Positions 8,654 to 17,891 are shown, counted from the stretch's first letter. The stretch is 64,000 nucleotides of DNA from CAVXGU01 sp963761615 (GCA_963761615.1 CAVXGU010000004.1:1-64000); one strand, 5' to 3'. Numbers and translations: made by a program. The notes: a model not told the origin generated them from the letters alone.

Positions 8654-10177
8654 ATGTTTCTCGACCTTTCTTTCGGGGCTCTGACCGAACCGGCGACGGG
8701 CCGGCACTGGGATCGCGCGGTCGTGGCGGATCAGTACCGCCGCCGTCTCGGCTTCCTGAGGCGGCACGGCCTGTCGGCGGGCGATCGCGTTTCGCTCCAC
8801 TACGGCAACTCGGCGGACTTCTTCGTCGATCTCGCGGCGATCTGGAGTCTCGGCGCCTGCGCCGTCCCCATCGACGCGCGGCTCACGCCGTTCGAGGTCG
8901 AGACGCTGATCCGCGCGGCCGCTCCGCGACTGTCGCTCTGGCCCGGTCCTCCCGACGACGCCGTGCAGCGGACGCTCTCGAGCTGCGGCGTGCGGACTCT
9001 CGATGCCTCGGAGGGCGCTCGCGAAGCGCCCGCTCCGCTGCCGCCGGCGCAGCTGGTCTCGCTCGATCACGATGCGCTCATCCTCTTCACGTCGGGCACG
9101 ACCGGAGATCCCAAGGGCGTCGTGCACACGCATCGCTCGCTGCGCGCGAGATGGACGGCGCTGCGTACGGCGCTCGGCGTCGACGCGTTCCGCCGCACCC
9201 TGTGCCTGCTGCCCACGAACTTCGGTCACGGGCTGATCTGCAACTGCCTGTTCCCCTGGCTGTCGGGACAACACCTCTTCATCGGCCCGCCCTTCAAGCC
9301 GGCGCTGCTGGCGCAGCTCGGGTCGCTCGTCGACGCGCACGGCATCACCTTCCTGTCGTCGGTGCCGACCGTGTGGCGGGTCGCCCTCAGGACCTCGGCG
9401 CCCCCACAAGGCGGGACCCTCGAGCGCGTGTTCTGCGGCTCGGCGCCGCTCTCGGCGCACCTGTGGCAGGACGTCCAGTCGTGGGCCGGCACGCGCGAGG
9501 TCTGGAACGCGTACGGCATCACCGAGACGGGCAGCTGGCTCGCGGGCACCTCGATCGGCGACTTCACACCCGAGGACGGCCTGATCGGCGAAGCGTGGGG
9601 CGGAGTCGTCAAGGTGCTCGGGACGGCGGACGCCGGCGCGCCGCTCGACGGCGGGGCCGAGTGCGAGCCCGGCGAGGCGGGTCACGTCTGGGTGAACACG
9701 CCGGCGCTGATGCGCGGCTACCTCGACCGCGACGATCTGACGGCCGCCGTGGTCGCGGGCGGCTGGTTCCACACGGGCGACATCGGCATCGTCGACGACC
9801 GCGGACGGCTGTACCTCCGCGGCCGCGAGCGCGAGGAGATCAACAAGGGCGGCATGAAGGTCTATCCGGCCGACATCGACGCCATCGTCGAGCGCTTCGA
9901 ACACACCCTGGACGTCTGCGCGTTCGCGCTCGAGGACGAGCTGCTCGGCGAGGACGTCGGTCTCGCCGTGGTGCTGGACGACGCGGGGCCCCTGGTCCTG
10001 CGGCGCCTGCACGAGTGGACGACGCAGCACCTCGCCCGGCATCAGCTGCCGCGGCGCTGGTACGTGGTGGACGAGATTCCGCGCACGTCGCGCGGCAAGG
10101 TCAATCGCGCGGGCGTGGCCGCGCGCTGCGGCGGCCTGCAGGCGGTGGACCTGACCGCCATCCTGCGCTCGAGCTGA
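8654..10177 (+). CDS. adenylate-forming ligase (acyl/aryl/aminoacyl carrier-protein ligase)
   Basis: This 507-residue ANL-superfamily enzyme activates a carboxylic acid with ATP and loads it as a thioester. The P-loop is LILFTSGTTGDPKGVVHTHR, followed by AYGITETGSW, GGWFHTGDIGIVDDRGRLYL and the hinge REREEINKGGMKVYP. The C-terminal catalytic lysine is in PRTSRGKVNRAG. A free carrier protein gene lies seven bases downstream, so transfer to that carrier rather than to CoA is the likely route. It is short for a fatty-acyl-CoA ligase and resembles stand-alone adenylation enzymes. The acid substrate is unknown. Confidence 0.9.
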   Translation: MFLDLSFGALTEPATGRHWDRAVVADQYRRRLGFLRRHGLSAGDRVSLHYGNSADFFVDLAAIWSLGACAVPIDARLTPFEVETLIRAAAPRLSLWPGPPDDAVQRTLSSCGVRTLDASEGAREAPAPLPPAQLVSLDHDALILFTSGTTGDPKGVVHTHRSLRARWTALRTALGVDAFRRTLCLLPTNFGHGLICNCLFPWLSGQHLFIGPPFKPALLAQLGSLVDAHGITFLSSVPTVWRVALRTSAPPQGGTLERVFCGSAPLSAHLWQDVQSWAGTREVWNAYGITETGSWLAGTSIGDFTPEDGLIGEAWGGVVKVLGTADAGAPLDGGAECEPGEAGHVWVNTPALMRGYLDRDDLTAAVVAGGWFHTGDIGIVDDRGRLYLRGREREEINKGGMKVYPADIDAIVERFEHTLDVCAFALEDELLGEDVGLAVVLDDAGPLVLRRLHEWTTQHLARHQLPRRWYVVDEIPRTSRGKVNRAGVAARCGGLQAVDLTAILRSS

Positions 10178-10184
10178 GCCCGGC

Positions 10185-10427
10185 ATGGCCCTTCGCGACG
10201 ATCTGGTCCGCGCCATCGAGGACAGCGGCGCCGTCGTTCCCGCCGGTCTCGCCGACGACACCCCGCTCATCAGCTCGGGCGTCCTCGACTCGATCGCGCT
10301 GATGAAGGTCGCGCTGTGGGTCGAAGGCCGCATCGGCGGCCGGCTCGATATGACCGCATTCGATCTCGTCGCCGAGTGGGACACGATCGGGCGCCTGCTT
10401 CAATTCATCGAGAGGCGGCGCGCGTGA
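10185..10427 (+). CDS. acyl carrier protein
   Basis: This 80-residue four-helix carrier has its phosphopantetheine serine in SSGVLDSIALMKVALWVE (the DSI motif). It would carry the acyl or aminoacyl group loaded by the upstream ligase. It begins seven bases after the ligase stop, and its TGA overlaps the GTG of the next gene (GTGA), so the three genes are translationally coupled. Sequence and context separate it from a fatty-acid-synthesis AcpP. Confidence 0.9.
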   Translation: MALRDDLVRAIEDSGAVVPAGLADDTPLISSGVLDSIALMKVALWVEGRIGGRLDMTAFDLVAEWDTIGRLLQFIERRRA

Positions 10428-11465
10428 CGGGGTACGACGTCGTCCGGGTACACGCCCGACAGGGAGTCGGAGGTGGCCGCCCTGCAGACGCACCTGCTGA
10501 GCGGCGACGCCGGGCTGAACGCCGCCTACATGAAGTGGAAGTACGTCGAGAATCCGTTCGGCCACCAGTCGTTCATCCAGCTCGCGCTATCCGAGGGACG
10601 CATCGCCGCCATGCGCGGCATGTTCGGCACCCTCTGGGAGGTGGACGATGCGTCGCGACGATACGTGCTCCCGTACGCGGACGACTTCGTGGCCCTGCCG
10701 GCGCACCGGAATCGAGGCGCGGCGGGCCTCGTGATGAAGGCGTGCCTCGCGCAAGCGGTGTCGCGCGGCTTCGCGGCGGCCATCAGCCTGAGCGCGAGTC
10801 CCGTGACGTTCGTCAGCTCCCTGGCGGCCGGGTGGCGGCCGGCGGGGTCGTACGGCCTGGTCCGGCGGCGGGCGCGCTGGTCGCGGTCGCTCGCGTCGTT
10901 CGACAAACTGGACAAGATGGACCGGGCGCGACGGATGCCGGGGACGCTCTCGTCGAGCCGGGAACCGCGTCCCGAAGAGATGGCCGCCCTCGTCGCGGCG
11001 CTCCCGTGGGACGGGCGCATCCGCCACGTCCGCAGCGCGGAGTATTTCGCGTGGCGGTTCCGGAATCCGGTGCACGAGTACCGCTTTCTGTTCTGGGGTG
11101 AGGGCCGGCTGGACGGGTACCTGGTGCTGCAGCGGTATCTCGCCGACCGCGCGGATCACGGACGGGTCAACATCGTGGACTGGGAGGCCCGGGACGCCGC
11201 GGGACTGGCGGCGCTCCTGGACGCGGCCGTGCGGTACGGCCGGTTCGCGCGGCTGGAGACGTGGAGCCGGGCGCTCGACGAGTCGCGCCGCGAGCTCCTG
11301 CGGCGTCAGGGGTTCGAGCCGGTCGAGGCGTCAGGCGTCAAGCAGGGAAGCGGCGGCCTGCTGGTCCACGGCCTGCGTTCCGGATCCGATCTGCGCCTCG
11401 GACGCCGCGGCCTCGCGACGATCGCCGACTGGGACCTTCGCATGCTCTACTCGATGGCCGGATAG
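10424..11465 (+). CDS. GNAT-type acyltransferase, frame break near the N-terminus
   Basis: This protein of about 346 residues has a GNAT fold; the acyl-pantetheine binding loop is seen as LPAHRNRGAAGLVMKACLAQ. In this setting it may take the acyl group from the neighbouring carrier protein rather than acetyl-CoA. The frame from GTG 10424 reads VTGYDVVR, then breaks at about 10448, where removing one G gives YTPDRESEVAALQTHLLSGD in the downstream frame. An alternative is a GTG start at 10473 with no break, which would lose the first strand. The TAG stop (11463-11465) is continuous with a REP reading TAGCGCAGGCCTGAAGG. Confidence 0.78.
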
Positions 11466-11746
11466 CGCAGGCCTGAAGGCCTGCGCTACGCGCTCGTCCG
11501 GATCGGGGCAGGCCTGAAGGCCTGCGCTACCGCCGGCGGGATCGGGGGCAGGCCTGAAGGCCTGCGCTACGGCAGGCGGGATCGGTTCAGCTGTAGTGCA
11601 GACCTTCAGGTCTGCTTTATGCGCTGGCCCGGATCGGGGCAGGCCTGAAGGCCCGCGCTACCGCCGGCGGGATCGGGGGCAGGCCTGAAGGCCTGCGCTA
11701 CGCCAGGCCGGATCGGTTCAGCTGTAGCGCAGACCTTCAGGTCTGC
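11463..11746. repeat. REP array of seven units with a ~131-bp tandem duplication
   Basis: Seven hairpins lie at about 11463-11489, 11508-11530, 11549-11570, 11593-11615, 11639-11660, 11679-11701 and 11723-11746. Five use CAGGCCT-GA-AGGCCTG followed by CGCTAC; the fourth and seventh are inverted and read GTAG(T/C)GCAGACCTTCAGG. The block from about 11501 to 11615 is repeated from about 11633 to 11746. The array lies between convergent genes (GNAT and PIG-L), where paired hairpins would also serve as bidirectional terminators. Confidence 0.92.
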
Positions 11747-11764
11747 CTCGGGGCGACAGCCGCC

Positions 11765-12421
11765 TCAGGGCGACAGCCGCACCTTGCGGCAGTGAAAGCC
11801 TTCCGCCAGGCCGCTCGGCGACCGGCACTCCATCCCTCGGAGGCGGAGCAGCGACAGGAAGAGATCCTCGGTGAACCAGGGCTTCTGCCGCTGCGACGCG
11901 TAGTGATCGAGGAGGTATCGCACCTTCGTCCGGCTCACGTCCTCGGGCAGCGGCACGTACGTGTTCGGCGTGCCCAGATCGCCGTCGTACTTCGGGATCT
12001 CGTACTCGAGGATCAGATGATCGCGGAACGTCTGCCAGGTGATGTCCGCGAGCAGGCGGTGGTCCTGATGCCGATCGCCGCGATAGTGCGTGAAGACGAT
12101 GTCCGGGCTCACCTGGCGCTTGAGCTGCTCGAACTCCTCTTTGACCGCGGCGCCGTCGTACGGGAGGAATCCGTCGCGATGGGTCTTGACGAACAGCCGG
12201 TGTCGCTCGTGGCCGCCGGTGAACGCGGCGAACGAGCGCCCGAGCTCGGCGGCGCGCGCCGCATCCGAGGAGAACACGACCCAGGCGAACGTCGTGTCCG
12301 GATCGCGCGCCATCTCGAGCAGGGTGCCGCCGCAGCCGATCTCGATGTCGTCGCAGTGCGCGCCGAGGCACAGCACCGAACGGGGAGGCGATCCGGCCGG
12401 CGCGAGCGGGAGGGTCAGCAC
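11765..12421 (-). CDS. PIG-L/LmbE family deacetylase
   Basis: This 218-residue zinc-dependent deacetylase family member probably removes an N-acetyl group from a sugar or sugar nucleotide. Family signatures are GAHCDDIEIGCGGTLL (the AHPDDE-type zinc motif, with Cys at the Pro position) and THYRGDRHQDHRLLAD. It is the last gene of a nine-gene operon; its GTG start overlaps the end of the nucleotidyltransferase gene. The context implies that the pathway passes through an N-acetylated intermediate. Confidence 0.88.
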   Translation of the reverse strand: MLTLPLAPAGSPPRSVLCLGAHCDDIEIGCGGTLLEMARDPDTTFAWVVFSSDAARAAELGRSFAAFTGGHERHRLFVKTHRDGFLPYDGAAVKEEFEQLKRQVSPDIVFTHYRGDRHQDHRLLADITWQTFRDHLILEYEIPKYDGDLGTPNTYVPLPEDVSRTKVRYLLDHYASQRQKPWFTEDLFLSLLRLRGMECRSPSGLAEGFHCRKVRLSP

Positions 12422-13146
12422 CGCGGGTCGCGGCTCCAGATCTCCCAGGGGCGTCCGCCGCGCTCGTAGAGATTGTCGAGCATCTGCTTGTCCTTGAACG
12501 TGTCCATGTTCATCCAGAACCCGTCGTAGCGGACCGTCCCCAGCCGGCGCCCGGCGATCAGCCGCTCGAAGGGCTGCTCGACCAGTTCCTCGCCGTCATG
12601 GATGGCCCGGAAGATCTCCCGGCTGAAGACGAAGTAGCCGCCGTTCATCCACAGCCCCGCCCGGCTGATCGCCTCGACGCCGGTCACGACGCCTTCGGCG
12701 GACGAGCGCGCGAGGTGGAAGCTCTGGGTGGGCCGGACGCTGAGGAAGCAGCCCACGTACCCGCCGGTCCGGAAGCGCTCGACGAGGCGCGGCAGCGGGA
12801 AGTCGGTGACCGCGTCCGTGTAGTTGGCGAGGAACGTCTCCTCTCCGGCCACCAGAGCTTCGACGGCCTTCAGCCGCTGGCCGATGTTCGCACCGAGCCC
12901 GGTGTCCATGCAGGTGATCGTCCACCGGGCGACGTCCTCGTCTTCACACGTCCGGAAGAAGTCGCGGATGATCTCGCCGTGGTGGCCGAGGCAGAGCACG
13001 AAGTCGTTGTGCCCGTGATGGGCGTAGTACTTCATCACGTGCCACAGGATCGGCCGCGTGCCGATGCAGACCATCGGCTTCGGGATCGCCTGCGCGTGAT
13101 CGCGCAGGCGGAGCCCGAGGCCGCCGCAGAAGAGGACCACCTTCAC
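12415..13146 (-). CDS. glucose-1-phosphate cytidylyltransferase-like nucleotidyltransferase (RfbF family)
   Basis: This 243-residue protein couples a sugar-1-phosphate to a nucleotide. The signature loop is VVLFCGGLGLRLRDHAQAIP with the lysine in PKPMVCIGTRPILWHVMKYY, and the catalytic region has ANYTDAVTDFPL. The GLWMNGGYFVFSREIF and DGFWMNMDTFKDK segments are typical of RfbF. The start is GTG 13146, which overlaps the upstream TGA (GTGA). A CDP-activated sugar is therefore likely for this operon, although no clear CDP-glucose 4,6-dehydratase is beside it; the epimerase-like gene at 17888-18949 may take that role. Confidence 0.85.
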   Translation of the reverse strand: MKVVLFCGGLGLRLRDHAQAIPKPMVCIGTRPILWHVMKYYAHHGHNDFVLCLGHHGEIIRDFFRTCEDEDVARWTITCMDTGLGANIGQRLKAVEALVAGEETFLANYTDAVTDFPLPRLVERFRTGGYVGCFLSVRPTQSFHLARSSAEGVVTGVEAISRAGLWMNGGYFVFSREIFRAIHDGEELVEQPFERLIAGRRLGTVRYDGFWMNMDTFKDKQMLDNLYERGGRPWEIWSRDPRC

Positions 13147-14099
13147 CCGGCCCACCCTCTCCACTGCGCAAAGCGGCGGGCGGCCGCCGCCGGGCAGGAC
13201 GCGACGAGCTTCGACACGCGGAGCGCGCGGCCGGCCGCGCCGAGGCCGCTCGTGTGGAAGGCCCAGAACGTGGAACCTGACGGTCCGAAGAGGAGCCGGT
13301 CGGCGAGGAAACGGTAGTACCGCCGCTCGAGCCAGTCGATGCGGGCGGCGCAGTCGTCCGGCTCGAGATACGCCGGTCCATGACGGACGCCGAGGGCGAG
13401 GTGCGTGAGAAGGTAGTCAGGGTCGAATGTCTTCCACGCTGTGGACACCGACTCGTTGCCCTCCCGCGTGAACGTCAGGACGCGGTGCACGAAACCGAAG
13501 TCGTGCTCCGCGAGGACCCGGTAGCAGACGTCGGCGTCCGCGGCGTTCGTGGCGGCTTCGTCGAAGAACGACGGCGCTCGCGACCGGACCACGTCGCTGC
13601 GATAGAGCAGGCCGTTGGGCGTGCCGAAGACGTAGAGCCGGCCCCTGAGCGCTTCGCGGCAGATCTCGCGTCCGTTCGTCACCGGGCTCGGAAACGGCAG
13701 GCCGTGGCAGATGACCCGGCGATCCTTGAGGCAGTACGCGCCGACGATGGCCACGGTCGGGTGGCGCTCGGCGACCTCGACCATGTCCGACAGGCAACCG
13801 GGGAACAGCCAGTCGTCGGCGAAGGCGAGCTTGCAGTACACGCTCGCGTCCGAGAGGAGACGCACGGTGCGATTGAGGCTCTGGATCTGACCCACCGGCT
13901 CGTCGAAGGCGACGACGCGAACCCGGGAATCGCGGGCGGCGTACGACTGGGCAATCGCGCGCGATGCGTCGCGGCTGCCGTTGTCGACAATCGTGTACTC
14001 CCAGTTCGCGTAGGTCTGGGCGAGGACGCTCTCGATGCACTCGGCGAGATACGGTGCTCCGTTGAAGACGGGGGTGAGGACGGACACGAGCGGCGTCAT
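13143..14099 (-). CDS. glycosyltransferase family 2
   Basis: This 318-residue GT-A enzyme begins VSVLTPVFNGAPYLAECIES and has the nucleotide-binding region YTIVDNGSRD and an acidic metal motif in LAFADDWLFPG. It lacks transmembrane helices. Within the operon it would transfer the modified sugar to a lipid carrier or glycan. The ATG at 14099 overlaps the TGA of the SDR gene by four bases, and its own TGA overlaps the next GTG. Confidence 0.9.
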   Translation of the reverse strand: MTPLVSVLTPVFNGAPYLAECIESVLAQTYANWEYTIVDNGSRDASRAIAQSYAARDSRVRVVAFDEPVGQIQSLNRTVRLLSDASVYCKLAFADDWLFPGCLSDMVEVAERHPTVAIVGAYCLKDRRVICHGLPFPSPVTNGREICREALRGRLYVFGTPNGLLYRSDVVRSRAPSFFDEAATNAADADVCYRVLAEHDFGFVHRVLTFTREGNESVSTAWKTFDPDYLLTHLALGVRHGPAYLEPDDCAARIDWLERRYYRFLADRLLFGPSGSTFWAFHTSGLGAAGRALRVSKLVASCPAAAARRFAQWRGWAG

Positions 14100-14810
14100 G
14101 GCTGGAACGGCTTGACGTGCACGTCGGTGATCTCCGCCGTGCGAGGCGCGTCGAGCGCGCCCATGACGGCCAGCGCGACATCGTCGGGCTGCAGCAGGCG
14201 CTCGGGCCGGTACTCGCGCGACTCCCACGTGTGAACGGCCTCCTGCATCGGCGTGGCCGTGCGCGCGGGATAGACGGAGATGACGCGCACGCCGGAGGCG
14301 TCGACTTCGGCGCGCAGGCTGTCCGCGAACGCCTTCAGGCCGGCTTTCGTCGCCGCATAGGCGGCGGTGCACGGCTTCGTGAGATGGGCGGCGCTCGAAT
14401 TGACGAAGACGACCTGGCCGCCGCTCGACCGCAGGAGCGGCAGGAGCGCCCGGGTGAGGACGAACGGCGCCCGCAGGTTCACGCGCCACTGGAGGTCGAG
14501 GTCGTCGAGCGACGCGTCTTCCGCCAGGGCGTAGCGAATCGCTCCGGCGGAGTGGACCAGGACGTCGAGCGACGCGAGCTCCCCGGCGAGTTCGCCGGCG
14601 ACGGCCGACAACTGATCGTCGTTCGCCAGATCGACGAGATGCCCCCGGATCCGGCCGTCGGCGGCAAGGGCCGTCGTCTCGAGCGCGGCGAAGCAATCGA
14701 ATCCGCCGCCCCAGCAGGTGAGCGGTGACGCCGCGCTCGAGCAGGCGCGAGGCGATGGCCCGGCCAATCCCGCTCGAGGCGCCCGTGACGACGGCGACGC
14801 GTGGCCTCAC
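14096..14810 (-). CDS. short-chain dehydrogenase/reductase, one frame break
   Basis: This SDR of about 237 residues has the cofactor motif VVTGASSGIGRAIASRLLE, the structural VHSAGAIR motif, catalytic Ser in FVNSSAAH and YAATK as the YxxxK pair. The frame from GTG 14810 holds to VTAHLLGRR; at about 14706 an extra A shifts it and the next frame continues FDCFAALETTALAADGRIRG to the end. Both ends overlap neighbours by four bases, so the repaired gene fits the operon exactly. It probably reduces a keto-sugar intermediate, by context. Confidence 0.82.
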
Positions 14811-16117
14811 GATGTCGGCTCCAGCAGCCCGGCGCGCTCGAGAGCGGCCGACGCGGACGAGATCTCCTCGAACGTCAAGCCGGCGCGCGCGGCGATGTCC
14901 AGCAGCGAATGGCTGCCGTCCGAGAGGTTCAAGACCCACAGCCTGGCCAGCCGCGAGGGCCCCGGCTCGGCCCCGTCCTGCCGGTCGTCGTACAGGCCGC
15001 GCCGGCCGAGCTCGGGCTCGCCGAACGGCTTCAGGTTCAGGAACGTGCGGTTGCCTTCGAGCGCCTGGACGATGCGAAGGATCGTGGCGTACGAGTCGGC
15101 GAGCGTCTCGGCCGTCACGAAGCGCGTGTCGTCCGCCGACGTGTGGTACTCGGGGTAGCTGCCGTACTCCGCGCGCGACAACCTCCCGACGGGAAGGTCG
15201 AACCCGGGCGAGCAGAACTGCCGCTCGTCGTAGCCGTCGGGCGAAAAGTCCAGGATCCGGTGGTCGTGCTCCGTGGCGAGCACGTGGGCGGCGGCTCTGT
15301 CAATCTCCGCATCGCCGCGCCGGCTTCGTTTGTAGGTGACGGGCCCTTTCGCGCCCACGCCTGCGACGACGAGTCCATGCCGGATCGACGACACGCGATC
15401 CCGGTTGCGCGCGAGCCACGCGATGGCGCCGATCGTGCCCGGAATGAAGAGGAGCCGGAACGAGTGCCGCCGCTCGGAAGCGCGAAGCGCCTCGGCCAGC
15501 GCCGTCAGGCAGGCGATGCCGGAGAGGTTGTCGTTGCAGAGCGACGGGTGGCAGACGTGGGTGGACAGGAGGATCTCGTCCCGCTCCCGGCCCGGCAGGT
15601 AGAGCTCGCCGTAGGTCAGGTATCCGTCCTCGAGGCTCGCATCGATCACGACCTCGTACTCGTCGTCACGCATCGCCAGGAGGTCCCGGTGACGGAGGCA
15701 GAATCCCCAGTCGCGGCGGTAGTAGCTGGTCCGGTAGGGAATCCAGTCGGGCCGATCCGGCAGGGTGTGCAGGTGCGGGCGCAGTTCGTCCAGGGTGAGC
15801 GTCCGCCGCACCGGCACGCTGTAGCTCATCACGTGCAGGGTGGAGCGGCGGAAGTCGATGACGCGCTCCCCGCGCGAGTCGGCGACGAACGCGTCGCGGA
15901 TATTCCACTCGGGCGGCACCGTCCAGTCGAGTACGGGCGTGCCGGTCGGGACCTCGTGGATCTCGAGGGGCACGCGCGCCGCCACCGCCGCGAGCGTGTC
16001 GCGCACGCCCTGTCCCGTGATGCTGCGGCAGATCGGATAGAGCCGCTCGATGAAGGTCATCATGCCGGCCCCCACGTCGTCCGCAACCGTTCCCGTCGGA
16101 CCGGCGATGTCGCTCAC
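14807..16117 (-). CDS. DUF4910 aminopeptidase-like protein with winged helix
   Basis: This 436-residue protein has the DUF4910 plan: an M28-like zinc peptidase domain with STHVCHPSLCNDNLSGIACL and FIPGTIGAIAWLARN, SYPEYHTSADD near residue 340, and a C-terminal winged-helix segment (SLLDIAARAGLTFEEISSA). The start is GTG 16117, overlapping the TGA of the rmlC-like gene. M28 relatives hydrolyse peptides or amide-linked groups; members of this family recur in surface-glycan loci, so an amide hydrolase acting on a glycan or its precursor is possible. That role is inference. Confidence 0.85.
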   Translation of the reverse strand: MSDIAGPTGTVADDVGAGMMTFIERLYPICRSITGQGVRDTLAAVAARVPLEIHEVPTGTPVLDWTVPPEWNIRDAFVADSRGERVIDFRRSTLHVMSYSVPVRRTLTLDELRPHLHTLPDRPDWIPYRTSYYRRDWGFCLRHRDLLAMRDDEYEVVIDASLEDGYLTYGELYLPGRERDEILLSTHVCHPSLCNDNLSGIACLTALAEALRASERRHSFRLLFIPGTIGAIAWLARNRDRVSSIRHGLVVAGVGAKGPVTYKRSRRGDAEIDRAAAHVLATEHDHRILDFSPDGYDERQFCSPGFDLPVGRLSRAEYGSYPEYHTSADDTRFVTAETLADSYATILRIVQALEGNRTFLNLKPFGEPELGRRGLYDDRQDGAEPGPSRLARLWVLNLSDGSHSLLDIAARAGLTFEEISSASAALERAGLLEPTS

Positions 16118-16641
16118 GGCGTGAATACCGGGAGGTCGCGGTCGCGCGGAGACAGAATCTTGTCCCCGCCGGGCCACGGGATGGCGAACTGGGGGTCGTC
16201 CCACCGGAAGCCGCACGCCTGTCCGGGGGCGTGGTATGCGGACATCTGGTAGAAGACCTCGGTCTCGTCCCTCAGCGTCATGAACCCGTGGGCGAAGCCC
16301 TCGGGGACGTAGACCATCCGGTGATTCTCGTCGTCCAGGACCGTCGAAAAGCACCGGCGGTAGGTCGGTGACGTCCGGCGGAGATCGACGATGGCGTCGA
16401 AGGCGGCGCCGCGGGTCACCCGCACGAGCTTCGCTTCCCAGGCCGGATACTGGAAGTGCATCCCTCGCAGCGTGCCCCGCCTGGCGTTGTACGAGATGTT
16501 GCACTGGACGAAGTCGGTCTCGAGTCCGTGGTCGGCGGCCTCCCGCGCGCACCACGCCCGGGCGAAGAAGCCGCGCTCGTCCGATCGCGGCTCGAGCTCC
16601 ACGAGAAAGGCTCCCGGCAGCCCGGTCTCGACGAAGATCAT
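16114..16641 (-). CDS. rfbC: RmlC-type dTDP-4-dehydrorhamnose 3,5-epimerase
   Basis: This 175-residue cupin epimerises a 4-keto-6-deoxy sugar nucleotide at C3 and/or C5. Key segments are SDERGFFARAWC, NISYNARRGTLRGMHFQYP, with the catalytic His in GMHFQ, and MVYVPEGFAHGFMTL. Because the rest of the operon points to a CDP or unusual sugar rather than rhamnose (no rmlA, rmlB or rmlD here), the substrate may differ from dTDP-4-dehydrorhamnose. Confidence 0.9.
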   Translation of the reverse strand: MIFVETGLPGAFLVELEPRSDERGFFARAWCAREAADHGLETDFVQCNISYNARRGTLRGMHFQYPAWEAKLVRVTRGAAFDAIVDLRRTSPTYRRCFSTVLDDENHRMVYVPEGFAHGFMTLRDETEVFYQMSAYHAPGQACGFRWDDPQFAIPWPGGDKILSPRDRDLPVFTP

Positions 16642-17891
16642 CCGTACACCTTCAACTCGGGGATCGCGACGACGTGCCGGCCGCCCCAGTCCCGGATGCA
16701 GGCGGTCTGCTGCATGATCTCATCTTTCAGATTCCAGGGCATGACGAGCAGGTAGTCCGGCCGCGTGTCGGCGATTCGCTCGACGGCGCAGATCGGGATG
16801 TGGGTCCCCGGCAGGTAGCGGCCCTGCTTGTACGGATTGCGATCGACGCTGTAGTCGACGAGATCGCCGCGAATCCCGCAGTAGTTGAGCAGCGTATTGC
16901 CCTTGCCGGGCGCGCCGTAGGCGACGACGTGTCCGCTGCGATCCTTCACGTCGATCAGAAATCGCAGCAGCTGCCGTTTCGTGTTCTGCACGCGCTCGCC
17001 GAAGCCGGCGTAGTAGGACCCGTCGGTGATCCCCTCGGAGCGCTCGCGGGCGAGCAGGTCGGCCACGCGCGGCGACACGGGACGGGACGCGTCGGCCTCG
17101 TGCCGGATCCAGACGCGCAGGGATCCGCCGTGCATCGGGAGCTCGTCCACGTCGAAGACCGTCAGGGCGTGGCGTGCGAAGATCGCGGCCGCCGAGTGCA
17201 TCGAGAAGTACGAGAAGTGCTCGTGGTAGATCGTGTCGAACTGGTTGCCCTGGACGAGGCGGCTCAGGTGCGGACACTCCAGGGTGGCCACGCCGCGCGG
17301 CCCCAGGAGGATGGCGAGCCCCTCGACGAAGTCGTTGAGCGCATGGACCTGGGCGAGCACGTTGTTGGCGACGATGAGATCGGCCCGGAGGCCTTCGCCG
17401 GCCATCTGCCGTGCCGTCGCGGCGCCGAAGAACTCGACCCGCGTCGGCACGCCGCGCGCCAGGGCCGCCGCCGCCACGTTCCAGGCCGGCTCGACGCCGA
17501 TGGCCGGAATGCCGTGCGGCCGGAAGTACTGCAGCAGGTAGCCGTCGTTGCTCCCGATCTCCACGACGCGACGGCCGGCGTCGAGCGCGAGCCGGTCGAC
17601 GATCATGTCGACGTACTGCCGGGCGTGTGCCAGCCAGGACGTCGAGTACGAGGAGAAGTACGCGTACTCGCTGAAGATGGTCTCCGGCGGCACGTACGCC
17701 TCGAGCTGGACGAGCAGGCACGCCCCGCACATCTTCAGGTGCAGCGGGTAGAAGGGCTCCACCCGGTCGAGTTGTTCGCGTGTCAGATAGCTCTCGCAGA
17801 GCGGCGACATCCCCAGGTCGACGACCGTCGTCGACAGACTGGAGCCGCAGAGGCGGCACACGCCTCGTTCCGCTGGAGCCTCCGCGCTCAT
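16638..17891 (-). CDS. sugar C-methyltransferase (three-domain SAM-dependent)
   Basis: This 417-residue protein has the layout of NDP-hexose C-methyltransferases: an N-terminal zinc domain (CRLCGSSLSTTVVDLG with a second cysteine pair in KMCGACLL), a Rossmann SAM domain (VVEIGSNDGYLLQYFRP) and a C-terminal domain containing VVAYGAPGKGNTLLNYCG. Such enzymes put a methyl branch on C3 of a keto sugar. It overlaps both neighbours by four bases. This is the strongest hint that the operon product is a branched-chain deoxy sugar. Confidence 0.9.
   Translation of the reverse strand: MSAEAPAERGVCRLCGSSLSTTVVDLGMSPLCESYLTREQLDRVEPFYPLHLKMCGACLLVQLEAYVPPETIFSEYAYFSSYSTSWLAHARQYVDMIVDRLALDAGRRVVEIGSNDGYLLQYFRPHGIPAIGVEPAWNVAAAALARGVPTRVEFFGAATARQMAGEGLRADLIVANNVLAQVHALNDFVEGLAILLGPRGVATLECPHLSRLVQGNQFDTIYHEHFSYFSMHSAAAIFARHALTVFDVDELPMHGGSLRVWIRHEADASRPVSPRVADLLARERSEGITDGSYYAGFGERVQNTKRQLLRFLIDVKDRSGHVVAYGAPGKGNTLLNYCGIRGDLVDYSVDRNPYKQGRYLPGTHIPICAVERIADTRPDYLLVMPWNLKDEIMQQTACIRDWGGRHVVAIPELKVYG

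Noticed and set aside
7187..10384. A 1065-codon open frame on the minus strand opposite the ligase-carrier genes
   Set aside because: It is a high-GC antisense shadow: Arg/Gly/Ala/Pro-rich with no domain, while both real genes beneath it are clearly conserved.
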